From positions 113,160 through 177,159 of the forward strand of contig NZ_JADPKS010000174.1 in the NCBI RefSeq assembly GCF_023074175.1: 64,000 nucleotides of DNA, given 5' to 3'. Position 1 is the first letter of the stretch, and the number at the start of each line of letters is the position of its first letter. Below are positions 52,639 through 61,922 of this stretch, one piece after another. Source of the stretch: Bradyrhizobium sp. 139 (GTDB lineage: Bacteria > Pseudomonadota > Alphaproteobacteria > Rhizobiales > Xanthobacteraceae). The notes beneath the pieces were generated by a model. The model was not told the DNA's origin. It searched no databases and worked only from the letters and a program-made list of their open reading frames with translations. A program made the position numbers and the translations under genes.

Positions 52639-54078
52639 ATGCGGTTCTTGCCGGTGTTTCTCGATCTCAAGGCCGGTCCGGTGGTCCTCATCGGCGCGGG
52701 CGAGCTGTTGCGCGCCAAGCTGCGCGTGCTCGCGGCCGCCGGCGCGCGCCTCCGCGTGCATGCGATCGATGGCAATCAGGAACTCGCTGGCCTCGGCGCT
52801 GACGATGCTGCCCGTGTCGAATTCGCCGATAGCGATCCGCTCACCGCCGATCTCTCAGGCGTCATCGCCATCGTCTGCGCGGGTGCGGGCGATATCGGGG
52901 TTGCGATGTCGGCCCGCGCCAAGGCGCTGGGCCTTCCCGTCAACGTCATGGACGATCTCGAGCATTCCAGCTTCATCTTCCCGGCGATCGTCGATCGCGG
53001 TGACGTCGTCGTTGCAGTCGGCACCGGCGGAACCTCGCCCGTGGTCGCGCGGCGCGTGCGCGAGAGGATCGAGGCGCTGCTGCCTGCGCGCATCGGCGAT
53101 CTTGCCGAGTTCATCGGCGGCTTCCGCAAATCCATCAACGAGCGCATTGCCGAGTTTCCGCTGCGCCGCCGCTTCTGGGAGCGCGTCATCGACGGTCCGA
53201 TCGGTGCCTCCGTGCTCGCAGGCCGCAAGGGCGAGGCGGACGCCGCGATCAGGGCGATTTCCGATCCGTCCGCGTTCGCGCGTGCCGACAAGCCGGAAGG
53301 CTCGGTCGCGCTGGTCGGCGCCGGCCCCGGCGATCCAGATTTGCTCACCATCAAGGCGCTGCGCGCGTTGCAGGATGCCGACATCGTCTTCCATGACGAG
53401 CTGGTCTCGCCAGAAATTCTCGACCGCATCCGCCGCGACACCACGCGCGTCGCCGTCGGCCGCCGCGTCGGCAAGCCCGGTATCGGCCAGGACGCCATCA
53501 ACAAACGCATGATCGCGGCCGCGCAATCCGGCCAGCGTGTGGTGCGGCTGAAGGGCGGCGATCCCTTCGTGTTCGGCCGCGGCGGCGAAGAGATCGAAGC
53601 CTTGCGCGCCGCCGGTGTCGCCTATTCCATCATTCCCGGCATCACCGCAGGGCTCGGCGGGGCCGCCGATTTCGAGGTGCCGCTCACCTTTCGTCATGAA
53701 GCGACCCGCATCACTTTCCTCACCGCGCACAAGGCGCGCGACGCCGACACGGTGGACTGGTCGACCTTGACCGACACCAGGATGACCGTCGTCGTCTACA
53801 TGGGCATGACCGCCGCACCCGCCGTGCGGGCCGGCTTGCTCGCGGCCGGCCGCTCGCCGGAAACGCCGGTCGGCGTGTTCGCCCGCGTCACGCGTCCCGA
53901 TGCGCAAGGCGCCATCGGCATGCTGCGCGATTTGCCCGAGCTCGTGCGGCGGACCCATGGCGGTCCCGCTATTCTCATCATCGGCGACGTGGTCCGGCAT
54001 GCCGGTTCGCTTCACCGCCAAACACCCCAGCAAACCCCAACGCAAATCATCTCTGACCTCCTGGATGCAGCCGAATGA
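52639..54078 (+). CDS. cysG: Siroheme synthase (CysG): precorrin-2 dehydrogenase/ferrochelatase and SUMT fusion
   Basis: A 479-residue fusion. Residues 1-215 are the dehydrogenase/ferrochelatase part (FLDLKAGPVVLIGAGELLRAK; GTGGTSPVVARRVRERIEA). Residues about 220-460 are the uroporphyrinogen-III methyltransferase (VGAGPGDPDLLTIKALRAL; RLKGGDPFVFGRGGEEIEAL). It makes siroheme, the cofactor of the sulfite reductase encoded two genes downstream. It overlaps the next gene by 4 nt. Confidence 0.94.
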   Translation: MRFLPVFLDLKAGPVVLIGAGELLRAKLRVLAAAGARLRVHAIDGNQELAGLGADDAARVEFADSDPLTADLSGVIAIVCAGAGDIGVAMSARAKALGLPVNVMDDLEHSSFIFPAIVDRGDVVVAVGTGGTSPVVARRVRERIEALLPARIGDLAEFIGGFRKSINERIAEFPLRRRFWERVIDGPIGASVLAGRKGEADAAIRAISDPSAFARADKPEGSVALVGAGPGDPDLLTIKALRALQDADIVFHDELVSPEILDRIRRDTTRVAVGRRVGKPGIGQDAINKRMIAAAQSGQRVVRLKGGDPFVFGRGGEEIEALRAAGVAYSIIPGITAGLGGAADFEVPLTFRHEATRITFLTAHKARDADTVDWSTLTDTRMTVVVYMGMTAAPAVRAGLLAAGRSPETPVGVFARVTRPDAQGAIGMLRDLPELVRRTHGGPAILIIGDVVRHAGSLHRQTPQQTPTQIISDLLDAAE

Positions 54079-54392
54079 CCTCTCCACTCGAACAGAAAAA
54101 GATCAAAATCGCCGGCCCCTCGGTCGTGACCGCCAACCGCACCTGGGACGGCATCGTGGTCTACCGCACCGGCGCCAAGGGCTGGTCCGCGGACCTTGCG
54201 GAAGCCGCGATCGTGCGCAACTCCGATGAGGCGAAAGCGTTGCTTGCGGAGTCCGTCGCTGATGACGTCGGCGCGATTGGTCCTTATATCGCGCCGGTAC
54301 AGGTCGGCGCGGACGGCAAGATCGAACCCGGCAATCTGCGCGAACAGATTCGCCGAACCGGCGTCACCATCGGACAGCCGGTCCAGGTTTAA
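54075..54392 (+). CDS. DUF2849 domain protein in the sulfite reductase operon
   Basis: A 105-residue soluble protein (TWDGIVVYRTGAKGWSADL; AEAAIVRNSDEAKALL). The family DUF2849 is found mainly between cysG and cysI in alphaproteobacteria, so it is probably a small partner of siroheme or sulfite reductase. No catalytic residues can be named. It overlaps cysG by 4 nt. Confidence 0.85.
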   Translation: MTSPLEQKKIKIAGPSVVTANRTWDGIVVYRTGAKGWSADLAEAAIVRNSDEAKALLAESVADDVGAIGPYIAPVQVGADGKIEPGNLREQIRRTGVTIGQPVQV

Positions 54393-54403
54393 GGCACTCT
54401 CTG

Positions 54404-56059
54404 ATGTATGCTTACGACGAAATTGACCGCACGCTCGTCAACGAGCGCGTCCTGGAGTTCCGCGACCAGGTGAAGCGTCGCCTTTCCGGCGAGCTCACCG
54501 AGGACGAGTTCAAGATCCTGCGGCTCCAGAATGGCGTCTATCTGCAACTGCACGCCTACATGTTCCGCGTCGCGATCCCTTACGGCACGCTGGCGTCGAA
54601 CCAGTTGCGGCAGCTTGCCCATGTCGCGCGCAAATACGACCGCGGCTACGGCCATTTCACCACACGGCAGAACATCCAGTTCAACTGGATCAAGCTCGCG
54701 GAGCTGCCGGATGCGCTGGCCGATCTCGCCGAGGTCGGCATTCATGCGATGCAGACATCCGGCAACAACATGCGCAACGTCACTTCGGACCAGTGGGCCG
54801 GCGTCGCGCCCGGCGAGATCGAGGACCCACGCATCTGGTCGGAGCTGATCCGCCAGCACACCACGCTGCATCCGGAATTCTCGTTCCTGCCGCGCAAGTT
54901 CAAGATCGCGATCACCGCGTCGGATCATGACCGCGCCGCGATCAAGATTCACGATATTGGCCTCAGGCTGATCAAGAACGAGAAGGGCGAAACCGGCTTC
55001 GAAGTGCTGGTCGGCGGCGGCCTTGGCCGTACGCCGTTCATCGCCAAGACCATCAAGCATTTCGTCCACGGCCGCGATATCCTGAGCTATATCGAGGCGA
55101 TCTTACGCGTCTACAACCAGTACGGCCGCCGCGACAACATCTACAAGGCGCGGATCAAGATCCTCGTGCACGAGCTCGGCATCGAGAAGTTCTCGCGCGA
55201 GGTCGAGGACGAATGGCAGCATATCCAAAACTCCTCGCTTCAGATCGACGACGAGGTGATCGAGGACATCCGCTCGCGCTTCACCTATCCTTCCTACGAG
55301 AAGCTGCCGCACAGTCCGGACGAGCTGCGCCAGGCCGCAGCCGATCCTGATTTCGAGGCCTGGCGCAAGAACTCGGTGGCCCCGCACAAGGTGCAGGGCT
55401 ACTCCATCGTCACGATCTCGCTGAAGCCGATCGGCGCCCCTCCGGGCGATGCCACCGCCGAGCAGATGGATGCGCTGGCCGATCTCGCCGACAAATATTC
55501 ATTCGGTGAGATCCGAGTCGGCCACGAGCAGAATCTGGCGCTGCCGCATGTCGCCAAACGCGATCTGCCAGCGCTTTGGAAGGCTCTCGACAAGCTTGGC
55601 CTCGCGACACCAAACGTCAATCTGATCACCGACATCATCGCCTGCCCGGGGCTCGACTATTGCTCGCTGGCGAACGCACGCTCGATCCCGATCGCGCAGG
55701 AATTGACGCGGCGCTTCGCCAATCACGAGCTCGCCAATCTGATCGGCCGGCTGCACATCAACATCTCCGGCTGCATCAACGCCTGCGGCCATCACCATGT
55801 CGGTCATATCGGCATTCTCGGCGTCGAGAAGAACGGCGAGGAGGTGTATCAGATCACCATCGGCGGACGTGCCGACGAGAACGCCGCGCTTGGCAATCTG
55901 ATCGGCCCCGGCGTCAAGTTCGATGAGGTCGCGGACGTCGTCGAGGACATCGTGGAAGCCTATCTGGCGCTGCGCGAGCGGCCCGAAGAGCTGTTCATGG
56001 ATACGGTGAAGCGCCTCGGCGTCGAACCCTTCAAGGAGCGCGTCTATGCCACTCGTTAA
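54404..56059 (+). CDS. cysI: Nitrite/sulfite reductase hemoprotein (CysI-like)
   Basis: A 551-residue siroheme/[4Fe-4S] reductase with two ferredoxin-like half domains. The cluster ligands are visible in CPGLDYCSLA and SGCINACGHHHVG; siroheme contacts include YGHFTTRQNIQFNWIKL and NNMRNVTSD. It reduces sulfite to sulfide with six electrons, likely from ferredoxin because no CysJ flavoprotein is nearby. Context (cysG, cysH) favours sulfite over nitrite. Confidence 0.93.
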   Translation: MYAYDEIDRTLVNERVLEFRDQVKRRLSGELTEDEFKILRLQNGVYLQLHAYMFRVAIPYGTLASNQLRQLAHVARKYDRGYGHFTTRQNIQFNWIKLAELPDALADLAEVGIHAMQTSGNNMRNVTSDQWAGVAPGEIEDPRIWSELIRQHTTLHPEFSFLPRKFKIAITASDHDRAAIKIHDIGLRLIKNEKGETGFEVLVGGGLGRTPFIAKTIKHFVHGRDILSYIEAILRVYNQYGRRDNIYKARIKILVHELGIEKFSREVEDEWQHIQNSSLQIDDEVIEDIRSRFTYPSYEKLPHSPDELRQAAADPDFEAWRKNSVAPHKVQGYSIVTISLKPIGAPPGDATAEQMDALADLADKYSFGEIRVGHEQNLALPHVAKRDLPALWKALDKLGLATPNVNLITDIIACPGLDYCSLANARSIPIAQELTRRFANHELANLIGRLHINISGCINACGHHHVGHIGILGVEKNGEEVYQITIGGRADENAALGNLIGPGVKFDEVADVVEDIVEAYLALRERPEELFMDTVKRLGVEPFKERVYATR

Positions 56060-56561
56060 CGGCGGAAAAATCGCCGAGGACAGCTTCGTCAAGCTGGCCG
56101 TGGACACGCCGCTGCCGGCGAGCGGCGACATCCTGGTGCCGGCCGAGCGCTTCGTCGGCGAGGCCGAAGCGTTGCTCAAGCGTGCCGGCAAGGTCGGCGT
56201 GATCTGGCCGAACAACCGCGACATCGACGAGTTCGTGCCCTATCTCGGCAAGGTCGCCGCCGTGGCACTGGTGTTTCCGACCTTCCGCGACGGACGCGCC
56301 TATAGCCAGGCGCGGCTGCTGCGCGAGCGTTACAATTACCGCGGCGAATTGCGTGCGACGGGTCAGATCCTGCGTGACCAGTTCGTGTTCATGTTGCGCG
56401 CCGGCTTCGATTCATTCGAGGTCAAGAAGCAGGCCGACGCGGAAGCCTTTATGCAGACAGCGAAGCGCTATTCGGTGTTCTATCAGCCGACCGGCGATGG
56501 CCGGATCACGGCTCTGCACCGGCGCATGCAGCTGCGTCACTCCGAAGGGGTCGGCACGTGA
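56046..56561 (+). CDS. DUF934 family protein of the sulfite reductase operon
   Basis: A 171-residue protein (GVIWPNNRDIDEFVPYLGKVA; YSQARLLRERYNYRGELRATGQILRDQ) of DUF934. The family is a constant neighbour of cysI and cysH in alpha- and betaproteobacteria. It may be an electron-transfer or assembly helper for the reductase; this is inference. It overlaps cysI by 14 nt and cysH by 4 nt, so expression is tightly coupled. Confidence 0.88.
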   Translation: MPLVNGGKIAEDSFVKLAVDTPLPASGDILVPAERFVGEAEALLKRAGKVGVIWPNNRDIDEFVPYLGKVAAVALVFPTFRDGRAYSQARLLRERYNYRGELRATGQILRDQFVFMLRAGFDSFEVKKQADAEAFMQTAKRYSVFYQPTGDGRITALHRRMQLRHSEGVGT

Positions 56562-57289
56562 ACGCAATCGCGCCCCAGGTGTCGTCAAGATCCGTCTCTG
56601 CGCTGCCCTCGGCGGAGAAGCTCGATCATGCCTTGCGCGTTGCCTCGCCCGCCGAAATTATCGCCGCGGCACTGAAGACGGTCGGGCGCGAGAAGCTCGC
56701 GCTGGTGTCGTCGTTCGGCACGGAATCGGCGACGCTGCTGAAGGTGATGGCCGACGTCGATCCGGCGATCCCCGTGATTTTCCTCGACACCGGCTGGCTG
56801 TTCGAGGAGACGCTGGCCTATCGCGATACGCTGATCGCGACGCTGGGCCTGAAGGACGTCCGCTCGATCAAGCCGGCAGAGGAGACGCTGTCGCGCGACG
56901 ATCCCGAACGCGACCTCTGGTTCTCCGATCCCGACGCCTGCTGCCGTATCCGCAAGATCGAGCCGCTGACGCGCGCGTTGAAGCCGTTCAATGCCTGGCT
57001 CAACGGCCGCAAGCGTTTTCAGGGCAGCTCGCGCGCCGACATTCCGGTGGTCGAGGACGACGGCGCGCGGTTGAAGTTCAACCCCTTCGCCAATGTCTCA
57101 CGCGAGGAACTCGAGGCGATTTTCGTCCGCGCCAAATTGCCGCGTCATCCACTGGTGGAGTCCGGCTTCCTGTCGGTTGGGTGTATGCCTTGCACGAGCA
57201 GATCGGCCGAAGGCGAGGATGCACGCGCCGGCCGTTGGCGCGGCCGAGCCAAGACGGAATGCGGCATTCACACGAAGAAGACTTCGTAG
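56558..57289 (+). CDS. cysH: Adenylyl-sulfate reductase, [4Fe-4S] type (CysH)
   Basis: A 243-residue PP-loop reductase (SSFGTESATLLKVMADV; FLDTGWLFEETLAYRD). It has both Cys pairs that mark the iron-sulfur APS reductase: DACCRIRKIEPL (near residue 128) and GCMPCTSRSA (near residue 209). E. coli-type PAPS reductase lacks these pairs. It reduces APS (possibly also PAPS) to sulfite using thioredoxin. It is the last gene of the cysG operon. Confidence 0.94.
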   Translation: MNAIAPQVSSRSVSALPSAEKLDHALRVASPAEIIAAALKTVGREKLALVSSFGTESATLLKVMADVDPAIPVIFLDTGWLFEETLAYRDTLIATLGLKDVRSIKPAEETLSRDDPERDLWFSDPDACCRIRKIEPLTRALKPFNAWLNGRKRFQGSSRADIPVVEDDGARLKFNPFANVSREELEAIFVRAKLPRHPLVESGFLSVGCMPCTSRSAEGEDARAGRWRGRAKTECGIHTKKTS

Positions 57290-57413
57290 CACAGCTGATC
57301 TGCCACGCTGCGAACAAGGAAATCCGGTTCCGTTGACTTGAACGTGTTTCGCCCCGATTTATGCCTGCACGCCTTCGCTGACACTGGAGTCGTCGAAGTG
57401 AATGGAGATGGAC

Positions 57414-58430
57414 ATGATGCGTCGTATCGTTCCGCTCGCGGCAGGAGTGCTCTTTGCAAGTGTCTTGTTTGCAAGCGTGTTGCCGAGCTCGGCTCTCGCC
57501 GCTGACATCAACCTGTTGAACGTGTCGTACGATCCGACGCGCGAGCTCTATGCTGAGTTCAACAAGGCGTTCGCAAATGCCTATCGGAAGGAGGCCGGCA
57601 AGAGCGTCGAGATCAAGCAGTCGCATGGCGGCAGCGGTTCGCAGGCGCGCGCGGTCATCGACGGATTGCAAGCTGATGTGGTGACGCTCGCGCTCGCCTA
57701 TGACATCGACGCCATCGCCGGCAAGGGTCTCACCGCAGCCGACTGGCAGAAGCGGCTGCCGCAGAATTCATCGCCCTATACCTCAACCATCGTGTTCCTG
57801 GTGCGCAAGGGCAATCCGAAGGGCATCAAGGACTGGGACGATCTGCTCAAGTCCGGCGTCGCCGTGATCACGCCGAACCCGAAGACCTCGGGCGGCGCGC
57901 GCTGGAATTATCTCGCCGCCTGGGGCTTTGCCCAAAAGAAATACGGCTCCGCCGACAAGGCCAAGGACTTCATCGGCAAACTCTATCAGCAGGTGCCGGT
58001 GCTCGATACCGGAGCGCGCGGCGCCACGGTGACCTTCGTCGAGCGCGGCGTCGGCGACGTGCTGCTGGCCTGGGAGAACGAGGCGTTCCTCGCCTTGAAG
58101 GAGTTCGGACCGGAGAAGTTCGAGATCGTCGCGCCGCCGCAATCGATCCTCGCCGAGCCACCCGTGACGATCGTCGACAAGGTTGCCGATAAAAAGGGCA
58201 CGCGCAACGCCGCGGATGCCTACCTTCAGTATTGGTATACCAAGGAAGGCCAGGAAATCGCCGCGCGCAATTTCTACCGTCCGCGCGATCCCGAGATCGC
58301 CAAGAAGTATGAAAACGCCTTCGCCAAGCTCGAGCTGTTCACGATCGACGATGTGTTCGGCGGCTGGACCAAGGCGCAGAAGGAACATTTTGCCGATGGC
58401 GGCGTCTTTGATCAGATCTACAAGAACTGA
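57414..58430 (+). CDS. Sulfate ABC transporter substrate-binding protein
   Basis: About 338 residues from ATG 57414, chosen because GGAG lies six bases before it; ATG at 57402 and 57417 are alternatives. The signal peptide contains a repeated Leu-Phe-Ala-Ser-Val unit and is cut near ALAADINL. The mature protein is of the Sbp/CysP type (LLNVSYDPTRELYAEFN; KQSHGGSGSQARAVIDGLQA; NPKTSGGARWNYLAAWG). It binds sulfate or thiosulfate in the periplasm for CysTWA. Confidence 0.93.
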   Translation: MMRRIVPLAAGVLFASVLFASVLPSSALAADINLLNVSYDPTRELYAEFNKAFANAYRKEAGKSVEIKQSHGGSGSQARAVIDGLQADVVTLALAYDIDAIAGKGLTAADWQKRLPQNSSPYTSTIVFLVRKGNPKGIKDWDDLLKSGVAVITPNPKTSGGARWNYLAAWGFAQKKYGSADKAKDFIGKLYQQVPVLDTGARGATVTFVERGVGDVLLAWENEAFLALKEFGPEKFEIVAPPQSILAEPPVTIVDKVADKKGTRNAADAYLQYWYTKEGQEIAARNFYRPRDPEIAKKYENAFAKLELFTIDDVFGGWTKAQKEHFADGGVFDQIYKN

Positions 58431-58465
58431 TCGGGCGCTGTCGGAGGGGCTGTACAGGGGGCCTG

Positions 58466-59302
58466 GTGAGCGCAATCGCAGCACGACGCAGGACATTGCC
58501 GGGCTTCGGTCTCACGATGGGACTGACGCTTTCCTGGCTGTCCGTCATCATCCTGATTCCGCTTGCCGGACTGTTCCTGAAATCGCTCGAGCTTAGCCCC
58601 GAGCAATTCTGGAACATCCTTTCCAGCCGCCGCACCCTCAACGCCTTGCGCGTCTCCTTCGGCCTCGCCTTTGCGGCGGCCTGCGTCAATCTCGTCATGG
58701 GCAGCATCATCGTCTGGGCACTGGTGCGCTACCGCTTCCCCGGACGTCGCCTGTTCGACGCCATTGTCGACGTGCCCTTTGCGCTGCCGACGGCGGTCGC
58801 CGGCGTCGCGCTGACCGCGCTGTTCGCCGAGAAGGGCTGGCTCGGCGCGCCGCTTGCGGCGCTCGGCATCAAAGTCGCGTTCACGCCGGTCGGCATCTTC
58901 GTTGCCATGATCTTCATCGGCATCCCCTTCGTGGTGCGGACCGTGCAGCCGGTGCTCCAGGACCTCGACCCCGAGATCGAGGAGGCCGCGGGCAGCCTTG
59001 GCGCCAGCCGCTGGCAGACCATCATCCGCGTGATCCTGCCCTCGCTCGGGCCGGCACTGCTCACCGGGCTCGCGCTCGCCTTCGCCCGTGCGGTCGGCGA
59101 ATACGGCTCGGTCATCTTCATCGCCGGCAATCTGCCGAACGTCTCCGAGATCGCGCCGCTCCTGATCGTGATCCGGCTGTCCGAATTCCGCTATGCCGAC
59201 GCGACCGCGATCGCGGTGGTCATGCTTGTCGTATCCTTCGTCGTCATCTTCGCCGTCAACCGGCTCCAGCGCTGGGCGCAGAGCCGAATCCCGGCGCGCT
59301 GA
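58466..59302 (+). CDS. cysT: Sulfate ABC transporter permease CysT
   Basis: A 278-residue permease with six helices. The ATPase-docking loop EEAAGSLGASRWQTIIRVILP and the block DVPFALPTAVAGVAL identify CysT (CysU). Start is GTG at 58466, 35 nt after the binding-protein gene. Confidence 0.95.
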   Translation: MSAIAARRRTLPGFGLTMGLTLSWLSVIILIPLAGLFLKSLELSPEQFWNILSSRRTLNALRVSFGLAFAAACVNLVMGSIIVWALVRYRFPGRRLFDAIVDVPFALPTAVAGVALTALFAEKGWLGAPLAALGIKVAFTPVGIFVAMIFIGIPFVVRTVQPVLQDLDPEIEEAAGSLGASRWQTIIRVILPSLGPALLTGLALAFARAVGEYGSVIFIAGNLPNVSEIAPLLIVIRLSEFRYADATAIAVVMLVVSFVVIFAVNRLQRWAQSRIPAR

Positions 59303-59311
59303 GGGCGGACC

Positions 59312-60223
59312 ATGACGATGCAGATCGCAGATTCCGTTTCGCTCTCGACCTCCGAGGCGAAGGCGCGTGCGCATGCGGCGGCTGCGCGCGACAATTTGCG
59401 CACCGAGCCGAGGGCGGTGCGCATCGTCGTCATCGCGCTGGCGATGATCTTTCTCACGGTGTTCGTCGTGCTGCCGCTGGTCGTGGTATTTGCGCAAGCC
59501 TTCTCGAGGGGGATCCTCGCCTATCTCGCCGCGCTGGCCGAGCCGGAGGCGTTGTCTGCGATCAAGCTGACGCTGCTGGTCGCGGCGATTTCGGTCGGCC
59601 TCAATCTCGCGTTCGGCCTGGTCGCGGCCTGGGCCATCGCGAAGTTCGAGTTCAGGGGCAAGACCTTCCTGATCACGCTGATCGACCTGCCGTTCTCGGT
59701 GAGCCCGGTGATCTCGGGCCTCGTCTTCGTGCTGCTGTTCGGCGCGCAGGGCTATTTTGGCGGCTGGCTGCGCGATCACGACATCCAGATCCTGTTCGCG
59801 GTGCCCGGCATCGCGCTCGCCACCACCTTCGTGACCTTTCCGTTCGTGGCACGTGCGCTGATCCCCTTGATGCAGGAGCAGGGCACGCAGGAGGAGGAGG
59901 CTGCGATCTCGCTCGGCGCCTCGGGCTTGCAGACCTTCTTCCGCGTCACGTTGCCCAACATCAAATGGGGCGTGCTCTATGGCGTGCTGCTCTGCAACGC
60001 GCGCGCGATGGGTGAGTTCGGTGCGGTCTCGGTCGTCTCCGGTCACATCCGCGGCGAGACCAACACCATGCCGCTGCTGGTCGAAATTCTCTACAACGAA
60101 TACCAGTTCGTTGCCGCCTTCGCGATTGCCTCGCTGCTCGCGATGCTGGCCCTGATCACGCTGATCGCCAAGTCCGTTCTCGAACGCCATCTGCACGAAG
60201 GAGACGAGCTCCGTGACGATTGA
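59312..60223 (+). CDS. cysW: Sulfate ABC transporter permease CysW
   Basis: A 303-residue permease with six helices and a longer cytoplasmic N-terminus. The docking loop is EEEAAISLGASGLQTFFRVTLP; LPFSVSPVISGLVFVLLFG is typical of CysW. It pairs with CysT. Its 3' end overlaps cysA by 11 nt. Confidence 0.95.
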   Translation: MTMQIADSVSLSTSEAKARAHAAAARDNLRTEPRAVRIVVIALAMIFLTVFVVLPLVVVFAQAFSRGILAYLAALAEPEALSAIKLTLLVAAISVGLNLAFGLVAAWAIAKFEFRGKTFLITLIDLPFSVSPVISGLVFVLLFGAQGYFGGWLRDHDIQILFAVPGIALATTFVTFPFVARALIPLMQEQGTQEEEAAISLGASGLQTFFRVTLPNIKWGVLYGVLLCNARAMGEFGAVSVVSGHIRGETNTMPLLVEILYNEYQFVAAFAIASLLAMLALITLIAKSVLERHLHEGDELRDD

Positions 60224-61247
60224 AGTCAAGAATCTCGTCAAGAAGTTCGGCAGTTTCAAAGCCATCGACGGTGTCGACCTCAAGGTCGACAACGGCGAAT
60301 TGCTGGCGCTGCTCGGGCCGTCCGGCTCCGGCAAGACCACGCTGCTGCGGATTATCGCGGGGCTTGACTGGCCCGATTCCGGCGAGGTCTCGTTCAACGG
60401 CGAGGATGCGCTGGCGCAGGGCGCGCGCGAGCGTCACGTCGGATTCGTGTTCCAGCACTACGCGCTATTCCGCCACATGACGGTGTTCGAGAACGTGGCC
60501 TTTGGTCTGCGTGTGCAGCCGCGCGCCATCCGTAAGGATGAGGCCACCATTCGTGCGCGCGTCAAGGAGCTGCTCGATCTCGTGCAACTCGACTGGCTCG
60601 CCGACCGCTATCCGAGCCAGCTCTCCGGTGGCCAGCGCCAGCGCATCGCGCTCGCCCGCGCGCTTGCGATCGAGCCGCGCATCCTCTTGCTCGACGAGCC
60701 CTTCGGCGCGCTCGATGCCAAGGTGCGCAAAGAGCTGCGCAGATGGCTGCGCTCGCTGCATCACGAGATCAACGTCACCTCGATCTTCGTCACTCATGAC
60801 CAGGAGGAGGCGCTTGAAGTCGCCAACCGCGTCGTGGTGATGGACAAGGGCAGGATCGAGCAGATCGGCTCGCCCGATGACGTCTATGAAAGCCCGGCGA
60901 CCGCCTTCGTCCACGGCTTCATCGGCGAATCCATCGAGCTGCCGGTCCACATCGCAGGCGGCGTTATCCGGCTCGGCGACCGGCCGCTGCGGCTCGCGGC
61001 GGACGGGCTTGCGCCTGGCGCGTCAAAACTGTTCGTGCGGCGACATGATATGCTGGTCGGCCCGCCCGGAAGCGGTGCCTTCGAGGGCGCCGTGCAGCAC
61101 GTCCGGAATTTCGGCCCCGTGCAGCGGGCCGAGGTGGCACTATCCGGCGGCGAGACCATTGAGATCGACGCACCCCGCGACAGGGAACTGCGCGTCGGCG
61201 ACTCGGTCGGTCTCCAGCCGCGCCGCTACCGGATATTTGCGGGCTAG
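60213..61247 (+). CDS. cysA: Sulfate ABC transporter ATP-binding protein CysA
   Basis: A 344-residue ATPase. Walker A GPSGSGKTTLLR, signature LSGGQRQRIALARAL, Walker B RILLLDEPFGALD and H-loop FVTHDQEEALEVA are all present. The C-terminal 100 residues form a TOBE-like regulatory domain. It energises sulfate uptake; the reduced products are made by the cys operon just upstream. Confidence 0.95.
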   Translation: MTIEVKNLVKKFGSFKAIDGVDLKVDNGELLALLGPSGSGKTTLLRIIAGLDWPDSGEVSFNGEDALAQGARERHVGFVFQHYALFRHMTVFENVAFGLRVQPRAIRKDEATIRARVKELLDLVQLDWLADRYPSQLSGGQRQRIALARALAIEPRILLLDEPFGALDAKVRKELRRWLRSLHHEINVTSIFVTHDQEEALEVANRVVVMDKGRIEQIGSPDDVYESPATAFVHGFIGESIELPVHIAGGVIRLGDRPLRLAADGLAPGASKLFVRRHDMLVGPPGSGAFEGAVQHVRNFGPVQRAEVALSGGETIEIDAPRDRELRVGDSVGLQPRRYRIFAG

Positions 61248-61340
61248 GTGTCTCTGCCAAAAGCTCAAATTGTCCTCAAAATTCACCTTTCAGCCACGGT
61301 TGGTATGCAACAACGGCCCTTCATTTGGGGGCCCCTGAAC

Positions 61341-61844
61341 ATGCGCGCTGCGGCCGCGATATCAATCACTTTGCTTCTCGCCGGCTGTGCCAGCAATGAA
61401 GCACCGGTCCAGCAGCCGTCAATGTATGCCGACATGTCGGTCCCGGGCTCCAAGCTCGATGCGCAGGCGGCGGCGATCATGATCTCGCAATACCGCCAGA
61501 ACAACGCCCTCGGCACTGTCGTCATCGACCCCGATCTGATGCGGCTTGCCGAATCCCAGTCCCAGGCTATGGCGGCCGCCAACAAGATGGACCATGATGT
61601 CCGCGCGCCCTTGGCCAAGCGGCTCAGTACCGGCGGCTATCCGGCCACCGTCGCGGTCGAGAACGTCTCGGCGGGCTATCATACGCTGGCGGAAGCGTTT
61701 TCCGGCTGGCGCGACTCGCCTCCGCACCGGGCCAACATGCTCAAGAGCGGTGTCACAAAGTTAGGCATCGCGGCGGGTTATGCTCCCGGCACCAAGTACA
61801 AGGTGTTCTGGACCATGATCCTGGCGTCGACCGAGCCTCGATAA
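61341..61844 (+). CDS. CAP-domain (SCP-like) lipoprotein
   Basis: A 167-residue protein from MRAAAAISIT, with a lipoprotein signal (LLLAGCASN; Cys near residue 15). The CAP fold is seen in MDHDVRAPLAKRL, AVENVSAGY and SPPHRANMLKSGVTKLG. CAP proteins are secreted; bacterial ones are poorly understood. The in-frame extension to 61248 would start right at the cysA stop and hides the signal peptide, so it is not preferred. Confidence 0.87.
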   Translation: MRAAAAISITLLLAGCASNEAPVQQPSMYADMSVPGSKLDAQAAAIMISQYRQNNALGTVVIDPDLMRLAESQSQAMAAANKMDHDVRAPLAKRLSTGGYPATVAVENVSAGYHTLAEAFSGWRDSPPHRANMLKSGVTKLGIAAGYAPGTKYKVFWTMILASTEPR

Positions 61845-61922
61845 GCCAGACTTGATCCCGGGATGCATTGACGCCGCGGCGGACTGTCGCCACGGTCGCT
61901 CGCCATCTGCTATTGTTCCCGC

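Noticed and set aside
58418..60397. 659-codon frame on the - strand opposite cysT and cysW
   Set aside because: No motif and typical antisense composition; the + strand genes are fully assigned.
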